Assembly: GCA_963693365.1 (NCBI GenBank)
Contig: CAVNZM010000059.1
Location: forward strand, 1 to 24,496
Length of the DNA: 24,496 nucleotides
Origin: Amoebidium appalachense
Lineage: Eukaryota; Ichthyosporea
Direction: 5' to 3'
Shown piece after piece: positions 23,681 to 24,496 of the stretch. The position numbers were made by a program, and so were the translations under genes. How positions within the stretch are numbered: position 1 is the first letter of the stretch; the number at the start of each line of letters is the position of its first letter. The notes beneath the pieces are model-generated. The model searched no databases, was not told where the DNA came from, and was given only the letters and a program-made list of their open reading frames with translations.

Positions 23681-24496
23681 ATGCTTAAATGTCGAGAGCT
23701 TGTGTGCAACGGGCCTGCCCGCCTCCCGGAATCCGTCACGTTCGACAGTGGCAGCCTAAACCTCGATGACGCCGCCGCCTGCGTGGCCCAGGTCCTCCCC
23801 TACTCAGTCCCGGCCGAGGGGCCATGCGCGGGGCTGACACTGGGCGCCGCGGTGGGCATCCTGAACGCCGCGCTCACGGTCAAGGACGATAACGTGTTGT
23901 CCACGGTGGAGGAGATCAACGCAACATTGAGAAGCCATCAAGCTAGTCTGGCTCTCAAGGCTGAGAAGACTGCACTGGCAGCGCTTGCCGAGGTGGTTAA
24001 CACAAAAGCAGATGAAGTTAGTGTGGCGGAGCGCCTAGACCAGAAAGCAGATAAGATCACGATCGACACAACTCTCGATGGCATCACGCAGGAGTTTGGT
24101 GACCGGTGCACAAACATCGAACAGCAAGTCCTCCTAAAAGAAGAGAAGAGTGTGGTGGCACAGCTCCGCAGTGACGTCACCGAACGGACTGTCCATGTAG
24201 ACAGCGAATTGTCGAACAGGGAATCCAAGGCCGTGGTTGCAACATTAAGAACCGATTTCACTAACAGAACCATCTACGTAGACGGCCTTCTAGCCAAAAA
24301 AGCGGAAGCTACCATTGTGGATGCTTTGCAGAGCACCGTGCAGACACAGGGCACAACCCTAGCGGCGAAAGCAGACTCAAGCACTGTGCAGGCACTCCAA
24401 ACAACCGTCCAGACTCAAGGCACTACGCTGGCCGGAAAAGCAGACTCGTCCACAGTTCAGGCACTCCAGACCACCGTGACCACGACGTTGGCGACG
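23681..24496 (+). CDS. Fibre-like coiled-coil repeat protein (partial, runs off the window)
   Basis: Open from the ATG at 23681 to the last base (272 codons, no stop). An N-terminal ~75-residue domain (MLKCRELVCNGPARLPESV...) includes a hydrophobic stretch (AGLTLGAAVGILNAAL). After it come degenerate repeats with the KAD motif (ALKAEKTALAAL, NTKADEVSVAERL, DQKADKITID). They sharpen near the end into a 23-residue (69-bp) repeat, SSTVQALQTTVQTQGTTLAG plus KAD. Such K-A-D/V-x-x-L repeats form trimeric coiled coils in phage tail fibres, bacterial adhesins and giant-virus surface proteins. A virion fibre or scaffold role is inferred. Confidence 0.75.
   Translation, partial: MLKCRELVCNGPARLPESVTFDSGSLNLDDAAACVAQVLPYSVPAEGPCAGLTLGAAVGILNAALTVKDDNVLSTVEEINATLRSHQASLALKAEKTALAALAEVVNTKADEVSVAERLDQKADKITIDTTLDGITQEFGDRCTNIEQQVLLKEEKSVVAQLRSDVTERTVHVDSELSNRESKAVVATLRTDFTNRTIYVDGLLAKKAEATIVDALQSTVQTQGTTLAAKADSSTVQALQTTVQTQGTTLAGKADSSTVQALQTTVTTTLAT

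Noticed and set aside
1-24496. tRNA, rRNA, integrase or transposase genes
   Set aside because: None was recognised on either strand by reading; small RNAs cannot be excluded without a covariance-model search.

Overview
The window looks like part of a large eukaryotic double-stranded DNA virus that uses the host nucleus, or a virus-derived locus in a eukaryotic genome. Virus-type genes are an SF3/DUF5906-like replicative helicase, a BRO-like/T5orf172 DNA-binding protein, a PD-(D/E)XK nuclease-like protein, two small C2H2 zinc-finger proteins, and small tail-anchored or Cys-rich membrane proteins. Eukaryotic expression signals are TATA boxes of the form (G)GGTATAAAAG or TATATAAGG 35-75 nt upstream of several ATGs, CCAAT boxes, an octamer motif, AATAAA signals and at least one convincingly spliced gene. 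I see no ribosomal, tRNA or housekeeping genes. I cannot assign a virus family or host from sequence alone.

Layout. 1-1180: a minus-strand coiled-coil protein with its TATA box. 1180-2480: non-coding, with CCAAT motifs and a 67-bp triple repeat. 2481-6736: a seven-exon plus-strand gene that I reconstruct as a JmjN-JmjC histone demethylase of the KDM4/JMJD2 type; most of its introns are filled with minisatellites, microsatellites and poly-C tracts. 6737-7437: 78-bp repeats and a CA microsatellite. 7438-8154: two small minus-strand genes. 8155-9018: a 60-bp repeat array with a CCGAATTCGG palindrome in nearly every unit, reminiscent of baculovirus hr regions. 9019-13670, mostly minus strand: a BRO-like/T5orf172 gene, an unknown gene, two small plus-strand ORFs, and a double MYND protein with a frameshift. 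13671-14483: a promoter-like CCAAT/octamer region and a degenerate duplication.

14484-19111 is a plus-strand replication block: tail-anchored membrane protein, zinc finger, a short paralogue of the helicase N-terminus, the helicase, an iteron-like ATCGGGAG cluster with an inverted repeat, a five-finger zinc-finger protein, and a nuclease that shares its C-terminal module with the helicase. 19289-23294, minus strand: a patatin-like phospholipase, a Fic-domain protein (overlapping the patatin by ATGA) and a class-III aminotransferase, with GC-rich hairpins at the 3' ends. From 23681 to the window end a plus-strand fibre-like coiled-coil repeat protein runs off the edge.

The main theme is modular duplication. 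The BRO-like gene is two fused copies with an internal TATA. The MYND gene is two fused copies. The helicase N- and C-terminal modules recur in separate genes. The aminotransferase has a collapsed remnant copy. Long homopolymers (nine G/C tracts of 11-35 nt) make assembly indels likely, so frames near them should be treated with care.
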